A stretch of DNA of 45,512 nucleotides from Candidatus Saccharimonadota bacterium (GTDB taxonomy: Bacteria > Patescibacteriota > Saccharimonadia > Saccharimonadales > Saccharimonadaceae): positions 1 through 45,512 of the forward strand of contig JAFOJO010000007.1 in NCBI GenBank assembly GCA_017421325.1, given 5' to 3'. This document shows, piece after piece, positions 16,633-23,740 of the stretch. The translations under genes and the position numbers were made by a program. Position 1 is the first letter of the stretch. Every line of letters starts with the position of its first letter. A model generated the notes under the pieces. The model had not been told where the DNA came from, made no database searches, and saw nothing but the letters and a program-made list of their open reading frames with translations.

Positions 16633-16793
16633 CTGAAGATCTAAGATCTCAGGGGTATGAAGTGATATCTGGCCCGAAAGAAGCAATGGTGCCGCGTGGC
16701 GAGGGGAGCGATGGGAAACCCATACTGGTGCCCGGCTATAGCATTATAGTAGATGACGGTAGACCGCCATATGCGCCAATTATCACTGAATAA
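16623..16793 (+). CDS. Small protein of 56 residues
   Basis: MSVAEDLRSQGYEVISGPKE to the C-terminal PPYAPIITE, stop TAA 16791-16793. No family is recognised. It is soluble, proline/glycine-rich, with a predicted N-terminal helix. Coding is supported by its own intrinsic terminator immediately downstream and a promoter-like TAAGATAAT near 16516-16526. It overlaps the 15-residue frame at 16585-16632 by 10 nt. The gene is isolated between the divergently oriented valS start and the convergent HIT gene. Confidence 0.5.
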   Translation: MSVAEDLRSQGYEVISGPKEAMVPRGEGSDGKPILVPGYSIIVDDGRPPYAPIITE

Positions 16794-16807
16794 AATCCGT
16801 TTAATCT

Positions 16808-16829
16808 GCCCCGCTTTAGCGGGGCTTTT
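16808..16829 (+). terminator. Intrinsic terminator of the micro-gene
   Basis: GCCCCGC (16808-16814), loop TTTA, GCGGGGC (16819-16825), then TTTT. The T-run is on the plus strand, directly after the HIT gene's stop on the opposite strand. Confidence 0.85.
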
Positions 16830-16830
16830 A

Positions 16831-17211
16831 CTATTTGTGATATTCTAATTTAGCGCGGATTTGCTCGAATTCTTTGGGAGTGAGTTCGAGAGTGCGGCCA
16901 TATTGCCAAGATTCATCTAGAGGCATGAGGTGAACGTGAGCATGAGGGACATCGGTGCCAACGACTTTCCAAAGAGTGCGAGCGCCGAGTTGTTTTTCCA
17001 TATGTTGGCTAAGTTTTTTAACGGTAGCCATGAGGGCCTGATAATCTTCATCTGGGAGTTCGTAGATTTTGTCGACTTCGTTTTTAGGGATGACCAGGAT
17101 GTGACCTTTAGACTCTGGGTGGATATCGAGAAAGGCGAAAGTTTTATCGTCTTCGTAAATTTTATAGCAGGGAATTTCGCCCTGGATGATTTTGGTAAAG
17201 ATACTAGGCAT
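16831..17211 (-). CDS. HIT-family nucleotide hydrolase/transferase
   Basis: 126 residues. It starts with IFTKIIQGEIPCYKIYEDDK, the usual HIT N-terminus, and carries the histidine triad HAHVHLMP (about 97-104). The family hydrolyses nucleotide phosphoramidates or dinucleoside polyphosphates (HinT/Fhit-like); the compact size suggests HinT. It is cytoplasmic. The ATG overlaps the end of the PAP2 gene by 8 nt and is preceded by AAGGAG, so the two genes are co-transcribed and translationally coupled. Confidence 0.9.
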   Translation of the reverse strand: MPSIFTKIIQGEIPCYKIYEDDKTFAFLDIHPESKGHILVIPKNEVDKIYELPDEDYQALMATVKKLSQHMEKQLGARTLWKVVGTDVPHAHVHLMPLDESWQYGRTLELTPKEFEQIRAKLEYHK

Positions 17212-17683
17212 GTTTGGTTCTCCTTAAAATTAGATAATAAATAACTGCGAAGATTACGGCAAAAATTAGGCCACCGACAACATCGGAAACCCAGTGCATA
17301 TTGGCGAGAACGCGGCCGACGGAAACGAGGGCGATGAAAAGTAGCATGACGATGTTCATGATGACGCGGGTAGTTTTGGATTTAATGTAGTTGGGGAGAA
17401 TGATAGCCGTGAGCAGAAAAATAGTGGCGACGACCATGGCGTGGGTGGAAGGGAAGGATGGTTCGCCAGAGCCGTTGGGGCGAGTATTGAGGATAAGGAA
17501 TTTATCGAAAATTATGTAAGTGGCCGCCATGAAGGCGAGAGGAACAAGCATGACAAGGAGGGGTTTATCCACTTTTTTGAGAGATTTGCGCTTTATCCAT
17601 TGATAGAGACCAAGGACGGCGAAGACGCCTAGAACGGCGATGCTGGCGATAAGGATAATGTCGGTAATTTTGGACCATTGCAT
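17204..17683 (-). CDS. PAP2-family membrane phosphatase
   Basis: 159 residues with about five membrane helices. All three phosphatase motifs are present: KFLILNTRP (KxxxxxxRP), PSFPSTHAM (PSGH, here PSTH) and GRVLANMHWVSD (SRxxxxxHxxxD, here starting G-R). Relatives dephosphorylate undecaprenyl pyrophosphate or phosphatidic-type lipids at the outer face of the membrane. A role in recycling the bactoprenol carrier is plausible but inferred. TATAAT at 17690-17695 lies 6 nt before the ATG, giving a leaderless start. It overlaps the downstream HIT gene. Confidence 0.85.
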   Translation of the reverse strand: MQWSKITDIILIASIAVLGVFAVLGLYQWIKRKSLKKVDKPLLVMLVPLAFMAATYIIFDKFLILNTRPNGSGEPSFPSTHAMVVATIFLLTAIILPNYIKSKTTRVIMNIVMLLFIALVSVGRVLANMHWVSDVVGGLIFAVIFAVIYYLILRRTKHA

Positions 17684-17726
17684 AAATTAATTATAGCAGA
17701 AATGACCGATAGGGGAACTTAAAAAT

Positions 17727-17740
17727 TGCCCGACAGGATT
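17727..17740 (-). repeat. Second partial copy of the tRNA-Arg 3' end
   Basis: TGCCCGACAGGATT is identical to 17900-17913, the T-arm/acceptor end of tRNA-Arg, in the same orientation about 160 bp downstream of the gene. The next 3 bases match at 2 of 3 positions. Confidence 0.7.
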
Positions 17741-17779
17741 CGACTCTCCTGCGGAAAGTCGTCCGTTCCTCGTAGCTCG

Positions 17780-17807
17780 AAATAAAATAAGCGAGCTTAT
17801 TTTATTT
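17780..17807. repeat. Hairpin splitting a tRNA-like T-arm
   Basis: AAATAAAATAA (17780-17790)/TTATTTTATTT (17797-17807), flanked by CTCG and GCTCGCTCACTCG. On the minus strand the surrounding sequence GCAGGTTCAA ... AATCCTGTCGGGCA would join into a tRNA T-arm and acceptor strand if this insert were removed. It may be related to family A (shared TCCTCGTAGC/TCCTCGTTAG segment). Confidence 0.45.
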
Positions 17808-17853
17808 GCTCGCTCACTCGTCCGGTTGAACCTGCGGTCCAAATCTGTAGAAT

Positions 17854-17900
17854 ATACCAAAATAAAATAAGACCCTTTGGGTCTTCTTTTATTTTGGTAT
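17854..17900. terminator. Mirror hairpin at the tRNA-Arg 3' end
   Basis: Arms 17854-17875 and 17879-17900 are inverted at 21 of 22 positions, around GACCC/GGGTC. The right arm includes the ATACCA end of the tRNA, so the tRNA 3' terminus is mirrored downstream. It probably terminates or helps process the tRNA transcript. Confidence 0.65.
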
Positions 17901-17971
17901 GCCCGACAGGATTTGAACCTACGACCTTTTGCTCCGCAAGCAAACGCTCTATCCAGCTGAGCTACGGGCAC
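17895..17971 (-). tRNA. tRNA-Arg (anticodon GCG), CCA encoded
   Basis: 77 nt. Acceptor GTGCCCG/CGGGCAT (first pair G-U), D-stem GCTC/GAGC, anticodon stem TTTGC/GCAAA with loop TTGCGGA, T-stem GTAGG/CCTGT, discriminator A and encoded CCA. Anticodon GCG reads CGC and probably CGU. Most bacteria use inosine-modified ACG here, so a G34 tRNA suggests tadA may be dispensable. The upstream 17972-18120 has no gene; it holds a TATAAT near 18094 on the minus strand and two hairpins (GTGGATGT/ACATCCAC and GCGTCACC/GGTGATGC) in what would be a ~120-nt leader. Confidence 0.93.
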
Positions 17972-18120
17972 ACAAATTGTAATTAAATGGTGCGTTTCAT
18001 ACCCTTTAGGGGTAATCGACACAAGTGTGGATGTTTTTGAAGACATCCACCTAGAAATTAAATGAGCATCACCACATAGGTGACGCTTTTATTATAACAT
18101 ATTTTTGAAAAATGTGGGAA

Positions 18121-18687
18121 TTATTTTTTACGCTTCTTTTTGAGATTTTTGAAAAAGTTGCGATGAGCGCGGAAGCCATATTTGCCCGTGATGGGGTCTT
18201 TGAAAATGGGGGCTTTAAGCGGAGCGAGGGTGAGTGTCATGTAGCAACCGAAGAAAATGAAGAGGCCGATACAGGAAAGATAGGTAAAGGCGTGCCACAT
18301 GGGAGCTAGGCTGATGATGGCGTAGAAGGTGGCTTGGCTCAAAATAATGGCGGCGAAAAAGGTGGTGATGTCTATAAAGAGGATGGGCTTTTTGGTGATT
18401 TTTTGATAAGTGTAGAAAATGGCAGGGATAAAGATGGTAAGGATGAGTAGGGAAGCAAGCTTGGCACAGAAATAGTTGGGATTTTCGCCGTAGTAGTAGC
18501 CGTCGTAGAGGCCCCAGAGAAGGGTGGGTGTGATGGCGATTTTGATGTGTTCCCAGGTGGATTCGTTGACGGCGGTAAAGAGCCCGACGGGGCGATGCTC
18601 GCCGGTGAGGTCGTAGAGAAAGTGGGCGAGAGTGCCAGCGGCGGAGATAACAATGATGCTGAGCCACATGATGAGGGTGTTGTCCAT
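18121..18687 (-). CDS. DUF6512-like small membrane protein
   Basis: 188 residues from the internal ATG at 18687 (MDNTLIMW). That start is preferred to 18693 because TATAAT is 6 nt upstream of it and abuts the earlier ATG. Five to six membrane helices and a basic C-terminal tail (KNLKKKRKK). The segment HFLYDLTGEHRPVGLFTAVN followed by ESTWEHIK is characteristic of a family of unknown function that I recall as DUF6512. Loop residues His, Glu and Trp are candidates for a conserved active or binding site, but no function is known. It is followed by the tRNA-Arg leader region. Confidence 0.7.
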   Translation of the reverse strand: MDNTLIMWLSIIVISAAGTLAHFLYDLTGEHRPVGLFTAVNESTWEHIKIAITPTLLWGLYDGYYYGENPNYFCAKLASLLILTIFIPAIFYTYQKITKKPILFIDITTFFAAIILSQATFYAIISLAPMWHAFTYLSCIGLFIFFGCYMTLTLAPLKAPIFKDPITGKYGFRAHRNFFKNLKKKRKK

Positions 18688-18717
18688 GGGCATATTATAG
18701 CATAAGCGTTAGCTGAG

Positions 18718-18746
18718 TTGTGATTTGGGGCGAATTATGGTAGAAT
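18718..18746 (+). promoter_or_regulatory. Promoter of tRNA-Ser(CGA)
   Basis: TTGTGA (18718-18723), 17-nt spacer, TAGAAT (18741-18746), 7 nt before the mature tRNA 5' end at 18754. The primary transcript would start at the mature end or within a nucleotide or two of it. Confidence 0.6.
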
Positions 18747-18753
18747 TAGTAAC

Positions 18754-18843
18754 GGAAGCGTGTCCGAGTGGTTGAAGGAGCTCGCCTCGAAAGCGAGTAT
18801 GCGGGTGACCGTATCGGAGGTTCGAATCCTCTCGCTTCCGCCA
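18754..18843 (+). tRNA. tRNA-Ser (anticodon CGA), CCA encoded
   Basis: 90 nt. Acceptor GGAAGCG/CGCTTCC, discriminator G, encoded CCA, long class II variable arm, anticodon stem CTCGC/GCGAG with loop CTCGAAA (anticodon CGA, codon UCG), T-arm GGTTCGAATCC. Confidence 0.96.
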
Positions 18844-18883
18844 GAAACGAAAGAAGAGAGCTTGCTCTCTTGTTTTGTTTCTG
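18842..18883 (+). repeat. Hairpin directly after tRNA-Ser(CGA)
   Basis: CAGAAAC (18842-18848)/GTTTCTG (18877-18883) and AAGAGAGC (18854-18861)/GCTCTCTT (18864-18871) form one long interrupted stem. Its left arm begins with the last two bases of the tRNA CCA. Confidence 0.6.
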
Positions 18884-18905
18884 AAGGGAGCACTGAGGAT
18901 GACAT

Positions 18906-18923
18906 ATCCTCTCGCTTCCGCCA
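18906..18923 (+). repeat. Second copy of the tRNA-Ser(CGA) 3' end
   Basis: ATCCTCTCGCTTCCGCCA is identical to 18826-18843 (18/18), including CCA, 80 bp downstream in direct orientation. Confidence 0.85.
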
Positions 18924-18936
18924 TTATTTTAAAAAT

Positions 18937-18958
18937 ACACCCGTCAGGGGTGTTTTTT
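18937..18958 (+). terminator. Intrinsic terminator after tRNA-Ser(CGA)
   Basis: ACACCC (18937-18942)/GGGTGT (18948-18953) followed by TTTTT. It follows the duplicated tRNA end, so the primary transcript contains both copies. Confidence 0.8.
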
Positions 18959-18965
18959 GTGGTGG

Positions 18966-19028
18966 TTCGGCTCCTCTGTGAGAGCTAGGATTTATGGATC
19001 CGTCACTAGCTCTCACAGAGGAGCCGAA
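18966..19028. repeat. Perfect 23-bp inverted repeat
   Basis: TTCGGCTCCTCTGTGAGAGC plus TAG (18966-18988) is perfectly inverted at 19006-19028, with a 17-nt loop. It ends 8 bp from the stop of the VirB6-like gene and has no T-run. It may terminate that gene or be another mirror element. Confidence 0.75.
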
Positions 19029-19035
19029 AGAGCGA

Positions 19036-22000
19036 TTATTTAATGCCTCTTTTGTTTAACTCCTCTACTGCAGCCGCCCTATTTGGGTCGTTGTCTGATA
19101 TTTTAGGATTTGTGGCTATATCGAGAAGAGTATCGCTATCTAGACCGTGCACGTCGAATACTTGGTTCTCGCCAGCAATTTCAACTTGACGTGCAGTACG
19201 TTGAATATTAAGACCTTTAGGTCCTGATCCCGTGCGTTCATCAATTGCCCTCCTAACGTCTGTATCTAAACTATTATACAGTCCTTCGTTATCTATGATC
19301 GCCTGGAGGTCAGATTTATCAAGAGAGTTGACATAATCAGTAACAGCAGCACCACCCTGATTGAGGCCGGCAGAGTAAGATTTAATACGTTTGTCTATAG
19401 CATCTTTATATTCTTTGGTGCCCTGGTAAGCGGCAAAATCTCCATCGTAACCAGCGCCATTAGGCATAAATTTTTCAGTGAAAGCACTAGCTCCGGCATC
19501 TTTCTCTGCCATTTTGCTTGCAACAGCAGAATCGTTACCATAAATTTCTCCCATAGCAGACATAAAATTGGAATTTGACTTGCCGTCACTGCCTGCGCTA
19601 CGAATTATACTGTTTAGCATGCTGGCGCCGCCTTGCCTTGATGCCATACCTCTAGCTAATGCTGCCATTTCACCCTTCTCATCATCAGTTAAAGCTTGGG
19701 TTCTGCTAGCTTTTTCAAGATTTTGCATTCTAGCATACATATTTTCAAGACTGTAGGCGCCCCCATTAACTCCATTCTTTTGCATCAATGCCAATCTATC
19801 GTTTATAGCTTCATCTCGGCTTTTCGCTTCGATTCCAGCCCTCATGGTTTCATAGCGATTGCCGTCCACAATGGCCCGTCGTTTTAGTTCATCACTATAT
19901 TCAGCGCTCTCAACCATCCTGGCTCGTGCTAATCGGTCCCTCTGGCGCTGGCTTAAAGTTTCGCCATTGTCTAGACGATCGGATAGATTCCTGTTGGTTC
20001 TTCTTGCATATCTGAGTTTCCTATTTCTTTCTCTATCTGCTTGATAATTTTTGAACCTTTCGCCGCCGCGAACGGATTTATCTAGATTACCGCTAACCCT
20101 GCTACCCATGCTCTTCCCAAAGCCGGCTATTTTTGCGCCTAAGCCACCCATTAGGGCAAATGATTGCTTTAGCACTGTAGGAATGAAGAAGATGGGGACG
20201 ATGCCAGCAATCATGGCGGTAAAAGCGGAAAAGAACCCTTCGCTGCCAGTACCTGCTGATAGAAGCAACTTGGAAACATAATCACCTCCACCAATAAGTA
20301 GCCCGGCGATTGGATATACCATAAGGAGTCGCCAGCCGAGCTGATACCATTTTTTGAAAATGTTTTGGGTATTCGGCAAAATATAACAAGCAAATGCTAG
20401 TGGAGACAAAACAGTTAGAACAACAATTGCTGCTTCGCGCGCAGCAAGAAGTAGAAATAGGAAGAACAGTGCTATGATGGCGCTTAATGCCACGACAAGT
20501 AACGAAACCAGGAATGCAACTACACCACCCGCTGCCGTGATAGCTACGGCTACGCCACCAACCAGAGCAATCAACACCGTTATAGCCGTTAAGGCGCCGC
20601 CGGCAACATCTCCGATTTTGATTCCTTCAATTGAATCTGGAATTGTTAGCTGCGAACCTAATCTAGTAAATATATTTCTTAAGCCATTGCCCAATATATT
20701 AGACAAGTCTATAAAGACGACGCAAATGATATAGGATAGGTTAATGAGAACTGCAGCAACAATAAGCTTGGGTAATATCTTCTTAATACCGTAATTATCA
20801 ATGCCTACTCCGGTTAGCTGAGAGAAGATTACTACAAGAAACAATATGATGAAAAATATGTTAGCAATATCCCTAAACGTTCTCCAGGCATCTCGCGTGT
20901 TGTCGCCTTCACCAGTGAACAATTGTGGCTCTATCTCAAGCGCTGGCTCAACCAGCTTGTTGTATGCCCAGTCCGTGGCGCCACCGAATGCATCCAATAC
21001 TGGACATAAAATCCAGCCCAGTGACGTACCAGCCCTGCTCATACAGGTTGGCTCGACTTCACCATTTGTGCCGTCTGTATTACTAGTGGTTGAAGTTGCT
21101 ATATCTTCTGGGTCGATAGAATCTGGCCCATTATCAAGCAGCCATTTAGCCACCTCGACAAAACTAATTTTACTATTGGCCGGAAAGTTTAATGTGCCGC
21201 CGACAACATTATCCGCAAGGCCATAAACTTTATCGCCTTGGTTTTCGGTTGCCTTAACGTAACAATATTGAGCAGCCCCATCACTTTTATATAATTTTGT
21301 TTGGTGATAAAATTGCCCAATATCGTCATCGTCATTACCGATTGCGAGATCACCAGCAGCAGACTTGGAAGCTTCAGCCGTATCGGCACAAGCCTGCGTA
21401 TCGGCCTTCCAATAAGATTGTATATAATTACTATACAGAGCAGCCTGTTGAGATTTACTGAAGCCATAAGATGCTCCTAAAGACTCAAAATTTGAACCAA
21501 AGAAGTTCTGGTAAGCTTTTTTAAACCCATCAGAAGGATTAAGCTTATAATTATACATATCCTGAAGATCGTTAGAATCAGATTGGCCATTTTCCATGCC
21601 ATTATATTTCACCCAATACCCACCGCCAGTATTTATAGCGGCAGTGCTAAATCCCATATCACTATAATACTTATTATGATAACTCTGAATTAAATTTCTT
21701 ATACTGGTGCCTAATTCATTAGTTACTTTACTCCAAGGCTGGTTTCTCGATACCGATTCCGCTATTTCGTCGTCGCTTATATCACTACATTTTTCAAACC
21801 ATGGTTGAAAATTATTAAAACAATAAGTTATTTTACTGGCGTCATTAGTATCTATATGCCCTATATGATAGTCACCACTGCTAATAGTTATTCTAGGATT
21901 TGAATTCGTAATATCTATAGTGCCATTCTCCTTAACAGAAGACTCACAATACGTTATCTTGCCAGAATCACTAAATTGAGACGGATCTCCATTGGCTATC

Positions 22001-22491
22001 GAAAAATTATATTCAACACACTTAGCGGAAGATCCGGCTGTCGCATTTTCTTTATTGTATCCAAATTTATCTAGAAGTGCACCAAAACTATCATAAGGGT
22101 TTTCATTATTAGATGACCCGACAAGATTCCACGCCAAATGAACACAGCTAATCTTATCATCATTAGCATTACTTAAATTGTGCCCAGCAGGTAAAGAAAC
22201 ATAGTCATCATCGGTTTGACCCAACGCTCCATTCCAAAGCGGGACTCCCCCCAAATAACTACTCTTAATCAAATTCTTTATATAATTATTACTGGAATCA
22301 GCAACGTATTCTTGGGTAAAATCACGTTCAAAACGACTAGTCATACAATTATATAGGCCATATGCTTCAAATTTTTTTATCGCCGTTTCCGGAGCACTTG
22401 CGTTAGCCTGTCCAATATTCAGGACAAACGAAACTATCAAACAAACGATAAAACCGATAACTGAGAATTTCCTGCTCTCACTACTACGCAT
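19036..22491 (-). CDS. VirB6/TrbL-like polytopic membrane protein, 1151 residues
   Basis: The N-terminal hydrophobic segment (about 10-30) ending in QANASA looks like a cleavable signal peptide. A large Cys-containing extracytoplasmic region (about 33-530) follows, then a cluster of about six to eight membrane helices (about 540-800: FFIILFLVVIFSQLTGVG, AVLINLSYIICVVFIDLSN, LFFLFLLLAAREAAIVVLTV). The helix cluster, with AAREAAIVVLTVLSPLAFAC, resembles VirB6/TrbL inner-membrane channel proteins of type IV secretion. A basic, helical cytoplasmic tail runs to 1151. Assignment to type IV machinery is inferred from topology and the AREA segment; no ATPase partner is in the window. It starts after GGAAAGGGG and is 1 nt downstream of the P/Q-rich membrane protein gene, so the two form an operon. 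Confidence 0.65.
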   Translation of the reverse strand: MRSSESRKFSVIGFIVCLIVSFVLNIGQANASAPETAIKKFEAYGLYNCMTSRFERDFTQEYVADSSNNYIKNLIKSSYLGGVPLWNGALGQTDDDYVSLPAGHNLSNANDDKISCVHLAWNLVGSSNNENPYDSFGALLDKFGYNKENATAGSSAKCVEYNFSIANGDPSQFSDSGKITYCESSVKENGTIDITNSNPRITISSGDYHIGHIDTNDASKITYCFNNFQPWFEKCSDISDDEIAESVSRNQPWSKVTNELGTSIRNLIQSYHNKYYSDMGFSTAAINTGGGYWVKYNGMENGQSDSNDLQDMYNYKLNPSDGFKKAYQNFFGSNFESLGASYGFSKSQQAALYSNYIQSYWKADTQACADTAEASKSAAGDLAIGNDDDDIGQFYHQTKLYKSDGAAQYCYVKATENQGDKVYGLADNVVGGTLNFPANSKISFVEVAKWLLDNGPDSIDPEDIATSTTSNTDGTNGEVEPTCMSRAGTSLGWILCPVLDAFGGATDWAYNKLVEPALEIEPQLFTGEGDNTRDAWRTFRDIANIFFIILFLVVIFSQLTGVGIDNYGIKKILPKLIVAAVLINLSYIICVVFIDLSNILGNGLRNIFTRLGSQLTIPDSIEGIKIGDVAGGALTAITVLIALVGGVAVAITAAGGVVAFLVSLLVVALSAIIALFFLFLLLAAREAAIVVLTVLSPLAFACYILPNTQNIFKKWYQLGWRLLMVYPIAGLLIGGGDYVSKLLLSAGTGSEGFFSAFTAMIAGIVPIFFIPTVLKQSFALMGGLGAKIAGFGKSMGSRVSGNLDKSVRGGERFKNYQADRERNRKLRYARRTNRNLSDRLDNGETLSQRQRDRLARARMVESAEYSDELKRRAIVDGNRYETMRAGIEAKSRDEAINDRLALMQKNGVNGGAYSLENMYARMQNLEKASRTQALTDDEKGEMAALARGMASRQGGASMLNSIIRSAGSDGKSNSNFMSAMGEIYGNDSAVASKMAEKDAGASAFTEKFMPNGAGYDGDFAAYQGTKEYKDAIDKRIKSYSAGLNQGGAAVTDYVNSLDKSDLQAIIDNEGLYNSLDTDVRRAIDERTGSGPKGLNIQRTARQVEIAGENQVFDVHGLDSDTLLDIATNPKISDNDPNRAAAVEELNKRGIK

Positions 22492-22492
22492 T

Positions 22493-23593
22493 TTACCCCT
22501 TTCCTAAGTTATAAATTTTATCGGAAATATTAAAACAGTCCAAAACCACATCGCGGCTAGCTTCATATGTAATACTGTTGACGTTTTGTATAAAATCGGC
22601 TTTTTGCTCCAAAAATTCCGCCCACAAAGAGTTAGAACAACCTTCATTAATAGTGTTACCTTCAATGCAGCCATTTGAGTAGGCGGTATCGATTTGATCC
22701 AAAGTCAACAGATCTACTTCTTTTTGATTACGACCATATATCTGTGCTAAGCCCGATGATTCATCAAAAACTTTATAGCTATTATTTATGTATTCTAATG
22801 TAGATTCTTTGCCATCTTGCAAATATTTTTCTAAAATATTCATGCTAGATACTCTGGGCACCGTATTATATAGGTAATAAAAATTGAATATGTCAGAATA
22901 GTTATTAAAAACCACAAAGTCTATATCATTTTCTTGTTTTTGTAGTTGAACGATAATACTATCAAAAAGTATTTTAGACTTATCGAAAAACGCTTTATTT
23001 TTTTCGTCGGCAGCTTGCCAGATAGAATAGAAAGTTCCCGGCTCATAGGTGCTCACAATATCTTCTAATGAATCCTGTCCGTAGAGGATATAATTCGCAT
23101 ACTCATTGAAGGCTTCGCGATAATTACTAGCTAAGGTTTGAGTGGTGGTATTGGCGGTATTTTTGGCGTTTTGACTAATAAAGAAGTACACTCCTAGACC
23201 ACTGGCAAGGATGATGACGAAGAGGACTAGGGCAATGACTAGGCCTTTTTTTGATTTTTGGGGTGGGGTGTCGCTGAGGATTATATCGCCCATATTAGGA
23301 GCAGCGGGTGAGGTGGTGGATTGAGGAGAGAATTGTCGGAGGGGCTGAGGGGGGATTTGCGGAGAGGTTGGCGCTGGCTGGAGGGGGGCTGGATTATTGA
23401 GTTGTGTTCCTACCGGTGGTGTACTCGGCGCAAAAGTCGGGGAAGGGGTTGAGACTAGCGGCGTGGCTTGGGCAGTTTGAGTGTTTTGCAAGGTTTCAAA
23501 ACCTACTGGCTGCACGCCAGGATTTGTTGGTTGGACATTGCCAGGGGATACCTGTGGCCCACCAAGAACCGGTTCACCTTCCTTCATATACAT
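22493..23593 (-). CDS. P/Q-rich cytoplasmic-tail, single-span membrane protein
   Basis: 366 residues. Residues 1-112 are rich in Pro, Gln and Thr, low-complexity and cytoplasmic. One membrane helix lies at about 117-138 (GLVIALVLFVIILASGLGVY). An extracytoplasmic helical domain of ~225 residues follows, with a possible disulfide pair in NGCIEGNTINEGCSN. No family is recognised. Translation may start at the third codon (ATG 23587) because GATAAT lies 10 nt before it. It directly precedes the VirB6-like gene, which suggests that both work in one envelope complex. Confidence 0.6.
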   Translation of the reverse strand: MYMKEGEPVLGGPQVSPGNVQPTNPGVQPVGFETLQNTQTAQATPLVSTPSPTFAPSTPPVGTQLNNPAPLQPAPTSPQIPPQPLRQFSPQSTTSPAAPNMGDIILSDTPPQKSKKGLVIALVLFVIILASGLGVYFFISQNAKNTANTTTQTLASNYREAFNEYANYILYGQDSLEDIVSTYEPGTFYSIWQAADEKNKAFFDKSKILFDSIIVQLQKQENDIDFVVFNNYSDIFNFYYLYNTVPRVSSMNILEKYLQDGKESTLEYINNSYKVFDESSGLAQIYGRNQKEVDLLTLDQIDTAYSNGCIEGNTINEGCSNSLWAEFLEQKADFIQNVNSITYEASRDVVLDCFNISDKIYNLGKG

Positions 23594-23728
23594 TTATATT
23601 ATCATAAACGGTTTGGAGTTGGCAAGCTTGGTTTTTATTAGAAAATTAATAAAATGAAAAGTTTTGCAGAATTTTTAATAAAGGTTGTTATAAATTTGGG
23701 CTGGATTTGTGATTTTAGGGAAAGGTGG

Positions 23729-23734
23729 TAAAAT
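23729..23734 (+). promoter_or_regulatory. -10 box of the Mur-ligase-like gene
   Basis: TAAAAT ends 6 nt before ATG 23741; leaderless arrangement. Confidence 0.5.
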
Positions 23735-23740
23735 GAAGAT

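Noticed and set aside
17687-18046. Minus-strand reading frame with [20 protein letters not shown]
   Set aside because: This is the well-known false translation of a tRNA gene (tRNA-Arg here) and its surrounding hairpins.
18215-18667. Minus-strand frame rich in His, Arg and Leu
   Set aside because: Out-of-frame shadow of the DUF6512-like gene.
18760-18981. Plus-strand reading frame across tRNA-Ser(CGA)
   Set aside because: Translation of a tRNA, its duplicated end and a terminator; not a protein.
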